Below are positions 25,674-33,838 of a stretch of DNA of 33,838 nucleotides, piece by piece (the first letter of the stretch is position 1; every line of letters starts with the position of its first letter). Both the position numbers and the translations under genes were made by a program. The DNA comes from an uncultured Bacilli bacterium (GTDB lineage: Bacteria > Bacillota_I > Bacilli_A > RF39 > UBA660): contig CANQJR010000007.1 of the NCBI GenBank assembly GCA_947624275.1, positions 1-33,838 on the forward strand, written 5' to 3'. The notes under the pieces were generated by a model. It was not told the DNA's origin, ran no database searches, and worked only from the letters and a program-made list of their open reading frames with translations.

Positions 25674-26423
25674 ATGAATAAAAAGAAGATTGTTTTATTA
25701 ATCGTCATTGTTTTAACTTTAGGTATAGGCATTTATATCTTCATTTCACATGATGATAATGATGCGTTTGATAAGACGAAATATGCACAGATATATTTAT
25801 ATGATTTGGGTAATTCTAATGTTGAAATAATCAAAAAGGATGATTATGTCATCTTAGTCAACACCGGCGTGCGCGAAGATCGTGATAATTTGTTAGATTA
25901 CTTAGACAAATTGGGAATCGATAGAATAGACTACTTAATTCTCACCAATAAAGATGAAGCAAGTCTTGGCAATGCTGCTTTCATAGTTAATGGACTCCAA
26001 GTTCAATACATCTATTTGAACGATTATGAATACAGTTCTAAAAATTTAGAAGAGTTGAACGAAGTCTTACAAGACAATTACGCGACACCATTTGTTTTAA
26101 CTACGTATGAAAATATTAAATTAGGAGATCTAAATATTGATATTTATCCTTATTTTGAAGAAAAATATTCAATGGAAGATAAGACTTTAGTCGTTAAAGT
26201 AAAAGAGGGTGATAAAGCTATTTTTCTATTGAATAATGCCTCTGTTAAGCGTTTTAAAGACGTCACTGATAGTTATGTTTTAGCATCACAAAATGAAAAT
26301 TTATATGACATAAAATCAAAGTATTATATATATGATGGGTCTAAAAAAATGAAAAACAACAAAAATGTGTTAAAACGAAATGTTCAAATTTATGTCAATA
26401 ATGAAGAGTTTATCATAAAATGA
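25674..26423 (+). CDS. Membrane-anchored ComEC-type metallo-beta-lactamase-like protein, probable pseudoenzyme
   Basis: TM then YAQIYLYDLGNSNVEIIKKDDYVILVNTG...LLDYLDKLGIDRIDYLILTNKDEASLGNAAFI follows ComEC MBL layout, but the HxHxDH ligands are absent. Confidence 0.72.
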   Translation: MNKKKIVLLIVIVLTLGIGIYIFISHDDNDAFDKTKYAQIYLYDLGNSNVEIIKKDDYVILVNTGVREDRDNLLDYLDKLGIDRIDYLILTNKDEASLGNAAFIVNGLQVQYIYLNDYEYSSKNLEELNEVLQDNYATPFVLTTYENIKLGDLNIDIYPYFEEKYSMEDKTLVVKVKEGDKAIFLLNNASVKRFKDVTDSYVLASQNENLYDIKSKYYIYDGSKKMKNNKNVLKRNVQIYVNNEEFIIK

Positions 26424-26450
26424 AAACTCTTTTCTTTCGGCAAATTAATA

Positions 26451-26480
26451 TTGACTATTATATTTCTAATGGGTTATAAT
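26451..26480 (+). promoter_or_regulatory. Promoter of tRNA-Ser
   Basis: TTGACT, 18 nt, TATAAT. Confidence 0.65.
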
Positions 26481-26498
26481 CTAATATGTAAGCGTTAT

Positions 26499-26589
26499 GG
26501 AGACATACTCAAGAGGCTGAAGAGGCGCCCCTGCTAAGGGTGTAGGTCGGGAAACTGGCGCGAGAGTTCAAATCTCTCTGTCTCCGCCA
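26499..26589 (+). tRNA. tRNA-Ser (anticodon GCU)
   Basis: GGAGACATACTCAAGAGGCTGAAGAGGCGCCCCTGCTAAGGGTGTAGGTCGGGAAACTGGCGCGAGAGTTCAAATCTCTCTGTCTCCGCCA; long variable arm; GCT in loop; encoded CCA. Confidence 0.96.
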
Positions 26590-26729
26590 TAATGTTATTT
26601 GCCCTTATTCTATAAGGGTTTTATTATGCTTTTTATTTTTTACCTCTTATTTACCTCTTATTTTTTTAATATTGTGTTATAATATTAATAGAAGTATGGA
26701 ATATCAATTGTAATAGAGGAGGGATGATT

Positions 26730-26939
26730 ATGCATGAGATGATTTTGAATGTCGAGGGAATGCATTGTGACGGTTGTGTAAAGCGCATTCAAAATGTGTT
26801 ACAGAAAATGGAAGGGATTACGGAAGTTCAAGTCTCTCTAGAAGAAAAAAGAGTGAATATCAAAAGCGATAGAGAATTGGACAGCAAAGAAATTAAAGAA
26901 AAAATTGAAAACTTGGGATTTGAAGTTACAAATCTTTAA
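26730..26939 (+). CDS. Heavy-metal-associated domain protein (CopZ-like metallochaperone)
   Basis: MILNVEGMHCDGCVKRIQNVLQKMEGITEVQVSLEEKRVNIKSD; GMHCxxC motif; RBS gaggaggg. Confidence 0.92.
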   Translation: MHEMILNVEGMHCDGCVKRIQNVLQKMEGITEVQVSLEEKRVNIKSDRELDSKEIKEKIENLGFEVTNL

Positions 26940-26986
26940 TGTCTCTTAAAATAAAAATATTGTTTAATTAGAAAGGAAATGAGAAT

Positions 26987-27865
26987 ATGGAAAGAGCAAA
27001 AGTTTATTTCACAAAAGAATTGACACCATCTAGTCTTGTCAAGATGTTTAAAGTATTAGAAAAGGATTTACCAGGTAGAGTAGCTGTCAAAGTTCATTCT
27101 GGTGAAGAAGGGAATCAAAATTATTTACGACCAGAATTTATGAAAGATATCGTTGAATATGTCAACGGAACTATCGTTGAGTGCAATACAGCTTATGATG
27201 GTGAGCGCGATACGACTGAAAAACATACTAAACTCATGAAAAATCATGGATGGAGCAAAATGTTTAAAGTTGATATCATGGATAGTGAAGGGGATGAAGT
27301 ACTAGACATTCCAAATGGTAAAGTCATCAAAAAGAATTATGTCGGTAAACATTTAGAAAATTATGATTCCATGTTAGTTCTATCACATTTTAAAGGTCAT
27401 CCTATGGGTGGATATGGTGGAGCTTTGAAACAACTATCAATTGGTGTTGCCAGTGGTAAAGGAAAGAGATATATTCATTGTGCTGGTGCTGAAGGTGGTT
27501 CATATGATGATATGTTCCACACTGATCAAGTAAAGTTCTTAGAATCTATGGCTGATGCGGCTTCTTCAGTAGTGAACCATTTTCATGGAAATATTGCATA
27601 TATCAACGTCATGTGTAACATGTCAGTAGATTGTGATTGCTGCAGTGTCGCTGAAGATCCTTGTATGAAAGATATTGGTATAGTCGCTTCTCTCGATCCG
27701 ATTGCTATTGATCAAGCTTGTATTGATCTAGTTAAGAACTCAGACGATCCAGGTCGTGACCATTTATTGGAAAGAATCAATTCGCGCAAAGGAACGCATA
27801 CGATTGATGCCGCTGCCGAACTAGGATTTGGAACTAAAGATTATGAATTGATTGAAGTAGAATAG
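26987..27865 (+). CDS. DUF362 domain-containing protein
   Basis: VAVKVHSGEEGNQNYLRPEFMKDIVEYV, SHFKGHPMGGYGGALKQLSIGVASGKGK, CNMSVDCDCCSVAEDPCMKDIGIVASLDPIAIDQACIDLV. Confidence 0.9.
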   Translation: MERAKVYFTKELTPSSLVKMFKVLEKDLPGRVAVKVHSGEEGNQNYLRPEFMKDIVEYVNGTIVECNTAYDGERDTTEKHTKLMKNHGWSKMFKVDIMDSEGDEVLDIPNGKVIKKNYVGKHLENYDSMLVLSHFKGHPMGGYGGALKQLSIGVASGKGKRYIHCAGAEGGSYDDMFHTDQVKFLESMADAASSVVNHFHGNIAYINVMCNMSVDCDCCSVAEDPCMKDIGIVASLDPIAIDQACIDLVKNSDDPGRDHLLERINSRKGTHTIDAAAELGFGTKDYELIEVE

Positions 27866-27892
27866 ATTCCTTCCGAATCTATTCTTTTTATG
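27859..27892 (+). terminator. Rho-independent terminator
   Basis: agaatagattc-cttcc-gaatctattcttttt, overlapping the stop codon. Confidence 0.85.
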
Positions 27893-27923
27893 TCACGATT
27901 ATAGAGGTAGGAGGTGTGACGAT

Positions 27924-28112
27924 ATGAGTTTTTGGAAAAATTTTGCTCTTCTTCACATGTTGAATGCGGAAGATAGTGAAGATTTGAACGAAGCTGTTTT
28001 TTTATATTCTCTCGAAGAAGAAAAAGAAGAACGATTCGAAGATGATTTAAGGAAAATGGAAGATGATGAAGAACTTGAAGATGATGAATTTGACGAATTT
28101 TATGATGAATAA
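27924..28112 (+). CDS. Small highly acidic hypothetical protein
   Basis: RBS taggaggtg; 62 aa ending in EEEKEERFEDDLRKMEDDEELEDDEFDEFYDE. Confidence 0.7.
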   Translation: MSFWKNFALLHMLNAEDSEDLNEAVFLYSLEEEKEERFEDDLRKMEDDEELEDDEFDEFYDE

Positions 28113-28130
28113 TTTTTAATCATACTTAAA

Positions 28131-28157
28131 ATGCATGAGTGTTCATGCTTTTTCTTG
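28131..28157 (+). terminator. Rho-independent terminator
   Basis: gcatga-gtgt-tcatgctttttc. Confidence 0.75.
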
Positions 28158-28210
28158 ACGCTCACAATTGGCAAATGCTATACTAAAGTAGTAGAAAGTA
28201 GATGTTATGT

Positions 28211-29701
28211 ATGAATAAGTTAAATGAAATTAAAAAGAATAAATGTTTATTTTATGGTATAGTTTTTTTTATTTTGGCGTTGCTTTGCTTCCTGTTTCCA
28301 TATACTCATGATGATTGGGCTTGGGGAACAGAAGTTGGAATTCAGCGATTGACCACTTTTTTTGCCGACTACAATGGAAGATATTTGGGAAATCTTTTCA
28401 TCTTAGCTTTGAGTAGGAATATTTTGCTTAAATCTGTAGTGATGGCATTAGTGTATGTGGGAATTCTATTTTTGGCCAATGAATTAACCGAACAGAATAA
28501 ATTGAATAAATGGTTATCATTGTTCTTATTTTTGGTCACACCGAGATTGGTGTTTAGACAAGTAATTTCTTGGGCTAGTGGTTTTACTAATTATGTTCTT
28601 CCCGTAATTTTTATTCTTTTATATTTTTATAGTAATAGAGATCTATTCTTGGGAAAGTTTGAAGAAAATTCTAAAATAAAAATATTTTTATACTTATTAC
28701 TTGGTATTGGCAGTTGTTTGTTCATTGAACACGTAACGCTATATTTGATCGTTTTATCGCTTGGTACTTTATTATATAAATATATCAAATTTAAAAAAGT
28801 ATCTTTATATTCTGTCGGATATGCAGTTGGATGTATCATCGGTTCTATTTTGATGTTTTCTAATGGCGCTTATTCTAGTATCTTTGCTGGAGATGACACT
28901 TTGGGTTACCGACAAATTGGTCTAGCTCACTTCATCAGCAATTCAATCAAGAGTTTCTTTGACACGATATATACCGATTTGGTTTTTAACAATTATATCT
29001 TAAATATCATTTTGAGCATATGCATAATTACTTATTTGTATAATTATTTGAAAAAGAATAAAAAAGATAAAAAAGTGACTAAGTTGGTCAATACCTGTAC
29101 GATCATAATTTCATCATTTACCATTTATTCTTTAATTTATGGACTTAGTGGTGCTCAGATCTTTTTGCGATACACTAAATATGTCAATGGTTGCTTTTCC
29201 ATTGTTTATTTCCTTGCGATATTGGGAAGTACGTTATTGATACAAGACCTTGCGAAGAAGAGAAGATTATTATTGTATTTGTTCAGCATTGTCATGTTGA
29301 CCATTCCACTATTTGTCGTTTCTCCTATTGGTAGTAGATGTTTCTTTCCAATGTATGTGATGTGGATTTTAGTAGCTCTTGAGTTCTTCTCATCCATTAT
29401 CAAAAATAAAGAATTTCCACCATTGAAGTTTGTCTTATTGAGTGGAATTGTAACAGTTTTTGTCTATTTGTTTTTAATATATGGTTACGTTTTTAAAATC
29501 AATGTTCAAAGATATGATTACATCAAAGATCATAATGATGAAGAAAAGTTGGTATTACCAAAATTGCCATATTCAACTTTCCTTTTCCACAGCAATCCTT
29601 ATCCAGGACCATGGTTGGACAGATTTAAATTGTTTTATGACATACCAGAAGACACCGAAGTAGAATTTGTCGATTGGAAAGACTTTAAAAAAATGCAGTG
29701 A
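28211..29701 (+). CDS. Polytopic membrane protein, DUF6056-like, possible GT-C glycosyltransferase
   Basis: ~500 aa, many TMs; first extracytoplasmic loop FPYTHDDWAWGTEVGIQRLTTFFADYNGRYLGN carries a DD motif as in DUF6056/GT-C proteins. Confidence 0.75.
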   Translation: MNKLNEIKKNKCLFYGIVFFILALLCFLFPYTHDDWAWGTEVGIQRLTTFFADYNGRYLGNLFILALSRNILLKSVVMALVYVGILFLANELTEQNKLNKWLSLFLFLVTPRLVFRQVISWASGFTNYVLPVIFILLYFYSNRDLFLGKFEENSKIKIFLYLLLGIGSCLFIEHVTLYLIVLSLGTLLYKYIKFKKVSLYSVGYAVGCIIGSILMFSNGAYSSIFAGDDTLGYRQIGLAHFISNSIKSFFDTIYTDLVFNNYILNIILSICIITYLYNYLKKNKKDKKVTKLVNTCTIIISSFTIYSLIYGLSGAQIFLRYTKYVNGCFSIVYFLAILGSTLLIQDLAKKRRLLLYLFSIVMLTIPLFVVSPIGSRCFFPMYVMWILVALEFFSSIIKNKEFPPLKFVLLSGIVTVFVYLFLIYGYVFKINVQRYDYIKDHNDEEKLVLPKLPYSTFLFHSNPYPGPWLDRFKLFYDIPEDTEVEFVDWKDFKKMQ

Positions 29702-29760
29702 CTTTGGCCATTGTAATTTGAATTTATTTTATATTTGGAAATGAAAAGAGTGCATTGTTA

Positions 29761-30708
29761 ATGGCTAAGACTTTATATGTTATTGTTCCTTGTTATAATG
29801 AAGAAGAAGTTTTAAAAGAGACTTCTAAATGTTTAAAACAAAAATGCGAGAAACTGATCAAAGATAAAAAAATTACTAAAAAGAGTAAGATCATGTTTGT
29901 TGATGATGGATCTAGTGATGAGACTTGGAATATGATAATGAACTTGTGTAGTGAAGATTCTCTTTTTGCTGGTGTTAAACTGTCCAAAAATCGCGGGCAA
30001 CAAAATGCTCTTTTGGCAGGACTCATGACTGCTAAAGAAAAAGCGGATATAACTATTTCAATGGATGCTGATTTACAAGATGATATAAATGTTATCGATG
30101 AAATGCTTGAAAAGAATGAAATGGGATATGAAATAGTTTATGGGGTGCGCAGCAGTCGCCAAAAGGATACCTTTTTTAAGCGCTTTACAGCTAAAACATT
30201 TTATCGCTTGTTAGAATTCTTAGGAGTGGATATCGTTTATAATCATGCTGATTGTCGCTTGATGAGTAAAAAAGCTCTTGAAGCTTTAGCAAATTATCAA
30301 GAAGTAAATCTCTTTTTACGAGGACTAGTTCCCCTCATTGGTTATAAGAGTACCATCTGTTATTATGAACGTCATGAGCGCTTTGCTGGAAAGTCAAAAT
30401 ATCCTCTAAAGAAAATGTTTTCCTTTGCCGTTGATGGCATAACTTCTTTTAGCATTAAACCGCTGCAAATGATTATGGCTCTAGGCATTATCATTCTTTT
30501 AGTTAGCATCATTATCATGATCTATTCACTAATTGTCAAAGTTATGGGAATGGTAGTACCAGGTTGGACTTTTTTGACCATCTCCATTTGGTTTTTAGGT
30601 GGCTTACAGATGGTTTCCATTGGCATTATTGGTGAATATGTAGGTAAAATTTACTATGAGACGAAAAAAAGACCGAGATATATCATCGAGGAAGTCATTG
30701 ATGAGTAG
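29761..30708 (+). CDS. Glycosyltransferase family 2 (GtrB-like polyprenyl-phosphate glycosyltransferase)
   Basis: LYVIVPCYNEEEVLKET...FVDDGSSDETW...SKNRGQQNALLAGL...SMDADLQDD; two C-terminal TMs. Confidence 0.92.
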   Translation: MAKTLYVIVPCYNEEEVLKETSKCLKQKCEKLIKDKKITKKSKIMFVDDGSSDETWNMIMNLCSEDSLFAGVKLSKNRGQQNALLAGLMTAKEKADITISMDADLQDDINVIDEMLEKNEMGYEIVYGVRSSRQKDTFFKRFTAKTFYRLLEFLGVDIVYNHADCRLMSKKALEALANYQEVNLFLRGLVPLIGYKSTICYYERHERFAGKSKYPLKKMFSFAVDGITSFSIKPLQMIMALGIIILLVSIIIMIYSLIVKVMGMVVPGWTFLTISIWFLGGLQMVSIGIIGEYVGKIYYETKKRPRYIIEEVIDE

Positions 30709-30716
30709 GATTAATA

Positions 30717-30752
30717 TTGATTGAATAAAAGATGAACTTGTTTATCTTTTTT
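30717..30752 (+). terminator. Rho-independent terminator
   Basis: aaaagatgaac-tt-gtttatcttttttctttttt. Confidence 0.65.
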
Positions 30753-30785
30753 CTTTTTTATTATATAATTGATATTGGTGATTAT

Positions 30786-31409
30786 ATGTTAGATTGTGTG
30801 ACTGTCTTTGGACAAAACAGTATTAAATTTACTATTGATAAAAAAATTTATATCGATCCCTTGCAAATCGATAAAGACTATCATGACGCTGATATCATCT
30901 TTATCACTCATGACCATTATGATCATTTCTCTTTAGATGACATTGAAAGAGTTCGTCAAAAAGATACTATTTTAATCGCGCCAAAATGCATGAAGGATTT
31001 ACTCGGCTCTTTTTCCAATGTCATGTTGGTGGAAGTGGGCGAGAAATATCGAGTGTTGGACATCGATTTTGAAACAGTTCCAAGTTATAACATTGATAAA
31101 CCTTTTCATCCAAAAGAAAAGGGCTATGTCGGTTATATTTTAAACTTGGATGGTAAACGTTATTACATAGCTGGTGATACAGATGACATAGCTGAAATTA
31201 GAAACATATCTTGTGATGTGTGCTTCATCCCTATCGGTGGAAAGTTCACGATGGATTGGCAAGAGGCGGTACTCTTAGTTGAAAAGATAAGACCAAGAGT
31301 AGCAGTGCCAGTACACTATGGTAGCATAGTTGGTTCGATGGAAGATGGTATCAATTTTCAAAAGGAATTGGAAAGTACCGATGTTCAGTGCGTTTTAATG
31401 ATAAAATAA
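30786..31409 (+). CDS. MBL-fold metal-dependent hydrolase (UlaG-like)
   Basis: FITHDHYDHFSLDD, YYIAGDTDDIAE, VAVPVHYGS; intact ligand motifs. ATG at 30786 with ttggtgat upstream preferred over the longer ORF. Confidence 0.9.
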   Translation: MLDCVTVFGQNSIKFTIDKKIYIDPLQIDKDYHDADIIFITHDHYDHFSLDDIERVRQKDTILIAPKCMKDLLGSFSNVMLVEVGEKYRVLDIDFETVPSYNIDKPFHPKEKGYVGYILNLDGKRYYIAGDTDDIAEIRNISCDVCFIPIGGKFTMDWQEAVLLVEKIRPRVAVPVHYGSIVGSMEDGINFQKELESTDVQCVLMIK

Positions 31410-31498
31410 TATTTTACATCGATTTACATAAGTATTTTACACATTGCTTTACTTGTGTTTTTTTTTATGATATCTTGTTGTAGTAAGGGTATATTTTT

Positions 31499-31657
31499 AT
31501 GGATAAAGAATGGTTAAATTATTGGCAAGAAATTGAAGATTTAGAACGTGATAGCAATGAGGACAACGATTATATAAATATCGATCAAAAAGAATGTGAT
31601 GATCACCTTGAAAAGGCAAAAGATCTGTATAGACCGGTCTTGAGCGATGATAATTAA
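31499..31657 (+). CDS. Small acidic hypothetical protein (52 aa), absent from the supplied ORF track
   Basis: MDKEWLNYWQEIEDLERDSNEDNDYINIDQKECDDHLEKAKDLYRPVLSDDN*; RBS-like taaggg upstream. Confidence 0.65.
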   Translation: MDKEWLNYWQEIEDLERDSNEDNDYINIDQKECDDHLEKAKDLYRPVLSDDN

Positions 31658-31718
31658 ATATTGAATTATTAGGCTATTTGTATTATAATTGTCTATAGTA
31701 GGAAGGATTGATTGATTT

Positions 31719-32270
31719 ATGGCTGAAAAAGAAGAAAAAGGGTTGAAAAGAGAAGAAAAAAAGTCGCATAAAGAAGTTCATACGGATAAAAGATCGAGCA
31801 AATATCGCAAATTAATTGAACATTATAAGCGCAGAAATAAACTTATAGAAGCTATCATTGCTTGCGTTGTCATAGTTTTGGTTTTTCTCTTATTGTGCAA
31901 TAGAACTTTTTTAAAAACTGAATATTCGATGAAAGTAAATAATAGTGAAATAACGATTCCTTTGCCAAGATTTACTTATTATGTCGGTTCAGATGGGTCA
32001 AAAGTAATTTTTAAGACGCTTAGAAAGTCAACTAATACTCGTCAATTTTTTGATGATTTCTTAAACACTGAAACTTTTGATATCTATTATTGTGGTGGTA
32101 AAAAAGATCCTTACTATTATAATGAAGAAAACAAATATTTCATCTCTTCAATTGAAGTTAAAAAGGGTTTTGCAATCAAAACGATAACTGTTAATTACTC
32201 AACTGTCGATAAAGATTTGTTCTGTAATACGATTGAAACAAATGATGTCGTCAATGAAGATGAACTTTAG
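31719..32270 (+). CDS. Single-TM hypothetical protein with basic cytoplasmic N-terminus
   Basis: Lys/Glu-rich N-terminus, TM LIEAIIACVVIVLVFLLLCN, ~110 aa extracytoplasmic domain. Confidence 0.7.
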   Translation: MAEKEEKGLKREEKKSHKEVHTDKRSSKYRKLIEHYKRRNKLIEAIIACVVIVLVFLLLCNRTFLKTEYSMKVNNSEITIPLPRFTYYVGSDGSKVIFKTLRKSTNTRQFFDDFLNTETFDIYYCGGKKDPYYYNEENKYFISSIEVKKGFAIKTITVNYSTVDKDLFCNTIETNDVVNEDEL

Positions 32271-32274
32271 AATG

Positions 32275-32298
32275 AGCCGCGAGGCTTTTTTTATTTTC
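32275..32298 (+). terminator. Rho-independent terminator
   Basis: agcc-gcg-aggcttttttt. Confidence 0.7.
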
Positions 32299-32370
32299 CC
32301 AATTTGACAATGAGGACCTTTTCTGTTAGAATAGTTAACTGTCACGTTATTAAAGAAGAGGTGTATAAGA

Positions 32371-33066
32371 ATGTTTTATGATGAAGAAAGAGCAATTGAC
32401 GCCTGTTGTGATGAACCATCCCTGGTCTTTGAATTAATCAAAGAGGAACATTTCGAGACCGTTGATAAATTGCTTAGCAAACATAAAATAGACATTAATG
32501 TTTGTGACGAAAATGGAAATGATATTTTGACGAGATTACTCAAAAAGGGACAATATGATTTAGTTCTAAAATATATGAAAAGTGCTAAATGGGATGTCAA
32601 TCATCAAAATAGTGATGGTAACACTTTTGCCCACATTCTCGTATTAATCGATTATAAAAATGTCATTGAAATTATTAAACAATTGAAAAAGAATAAGAAA
32701 TTTTTACCCAATATAAAGAATAATAAAAATGAAACTATCTTAGATAGATCTATTAAGAGTAACTATTTGTACACATCTGTCAAGATATTGGAAGATAAGC
32801 GTTTTAATAGTATCGATATAGCATCTTTCAAGAAGTTTTATGATACTTATATCAATACTAAAAAGTATGGTAAGTATACGAAGTTGGCTAATTTAGAGAT
32901 AATCATGGATTCATTAGAAGAAAAGGATTTAGTACCACGCATGGCTAAATTGGTCAATTATTTCAAAAGAGATTACAATGTGATTAGAGCAGAAGTGATT
33001 AACGATAATAAGACAAAAAATATTGATAGAATCATTAAATTGATTTTAAAGGAAAGTAAAAGTTAA
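32371..33066 (+). CDS. Ankyrin-repeat protein
   Basis: Repeats such as HKIDINVCDENGNDILTRLLKKGQYDLVLKYMKSAKWDVNHQNSDGNTFAHILVLIDYKNVIEII and FLPNIKNNKNETILDRSIKSN. Confidence 0.82.
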   Translation: MFYDEERAIDACCDEPSLVFELIKEEHFETVDKLLSKHKIDINVCDENGNDILTRLLKKGQYDLVLKYMKSAKWDVNHQNSDGNTFAHILVLIDYKNVIEIIKQLKKNKKFLPNIKNNKNETILDRSIKSNYLYTSVKILEDKRFNSIDIASFKKFYDTYINTKKYGKYTKLANLEIIMDSLEEKDLVPRMAKLVNYFKRDYNVIRAEVINDNKTKNIDRIIKLILKESKS

Positions 33067-33085
33067 ATTTTACTTTTTCTTTTTT
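33051..33085 (+). terminator. Rho-independent terminator
   Basis: aaagtaaaa-gttaaa-ttttactttttcttttttt. Confidence 0.75.
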
Positions 33086-33125
33086 TATATATTTAGTATA
33101 ATATAACAGGAAAGAAGTGAGAAGG

Positions 33126-33838
33126 ATGGAATTGCCAGATTATGTCAAAGCAAGAAAGAGAACTAAAGAGCGAGTATTAGAAGAAGTTTATGAATTAGAT
33201 GAAGAGTTAAAGACAATTGGTAGAGGTAAAAAATATTTTTTAAAGACCTATGGTTGTCAAATGAATGAACATGATAGTGAAAATATTAAAGCGATGTTAG
33301 AAGATTTATCTTTTGAAGAGACTGATGACTATAAAGAGGCTGATTTAGTTCTTTTGAATACTTGTTCAATTCGTGAGAATGCTCATAATAAAGCCTTTGG
33401 TATGTTGGGAAGATTGAAACACATCAAAGAGACTACTAATCCCCATTTGATCGTTGGCTTATGTGGTTGTATGGCTCAAGAAGAAGGGGTAGTACAACGC
33501 TTGATGGAAAAATATAAATGGGTCAATTTCGTCTTTGGAACACACAATATTCATCGTCTCCCTTATGTTTTAAATGCCGCTTTGCAAAATGATGAACAAG
33601 AAATTGAAGTCTTGAGTCAAGAGGGAAATATCATTGAAGGAATACCTGTTAAGAGAGAAAATCGTTATAAAGCTTATGTGAACATCATTTATGGTTGTGA
33701 TAAGTTCTGTACTTACTGCATCGTTCCCTATACGCGTGGTAAACAGCGAAGTCGCAATCCCAAAGACATCATTAGAGAAGTTGAGCAATTAGTGGAAGAT
33801 GGTTATCAAGAGGTCACACTATTGGGGCAAAACGTCAA
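33126..33838 (+). CDS. miaB: tRNA-2-methylthio-N6-dimethylallyladenosine synthase (MiaB), 3'-truncated
   Basis: KKYFLKTYGCQMNEHDSE, NTCSIRENAHNKAFGMLGRLK, VGLCGCMAQ, radical-SAM IIYGCDKFCTYCIVPYTRG; open at window end and missing from the ORF track. Confidence 0.96.
   Translation, partial: MELPDYVKARKRTKERVLEEVYELDEELKTIGRGKKYFLKTYGCQMNEHDSENIKAMLEDLSFEETDDYKEADLVLLNTCSIRENAHNKAFGMLGRLKHIKETTNPHLIVGLCGCMAQEEGVVQRLMEKYKWVNFVFGTHNIHRLPYVLNAALQNDEQEIEVLSQEGNIIEGIPVKRENRYKAYVNIIYGCDKFCTYCIVPYTRGKQRSRNPKDIIREVEQLVEDGYQEVTLLGQNV

Noticed and set aside
26639-26662. Direct repeat tacctcttatt tacctcttatt as a possible att or CRISPR-like repeat
   Set aside because: Only two short AT-rich copies with no spacer structure; most likely chance or slippage downstream of tRNA-Ser.

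Overview
The window is a compact, AT-rich, Firmicutes/Bacilli-like chromosomal segment read with the standard bacterial code (TGA is used as a stop). Nearly all genes are on the + strand. The core genes are a PASTA-domain PBP (5'-truncated), mraY, a FtsW/RodA/SpoVE protein, a T-box-controlled glycyl-tRNA synthetase, rpsO-pnp, lon, uppP, miaB (3'-truncated) and three tRNAs: Gln-CUG on -, Lys-CUU on +, Ser-GCU on +. Between them are lineage-specific or accessory genes. These include a membrane-bound XRE regulator followed by a secreted protein and a truncated FtsX/MacB-like protein, a pair of small two-TM proteins behind two consensus promoters in tandem, two orphan pilin-like proteins (type IV/ComGC-like and Flp-like), a glycosylation pair (DUF6056-like plus GtrB-like), an ankyrin-repeat protein, and a metallo-beta-lactamase-fold protein that has lost its metal ligands. 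The most anomalous stretch is ~23.1-25.6 kb, just downstream of tRNA-Lys: a decayed excisionase-like ORF with an in-frame TGA, a very AT-rich minus-strand membrane-anchored protein, and a phage-lysin-like M23+SH3 protein with no signal peptide. It looks like the remnant of a tRNA-associated mobile element. No CRISPR array, rRNA or intact transposase was seen. No complete new system can be proven from sequence alone; the best candidates are given with tests. All family calls come from reading motifs, not from database searches.
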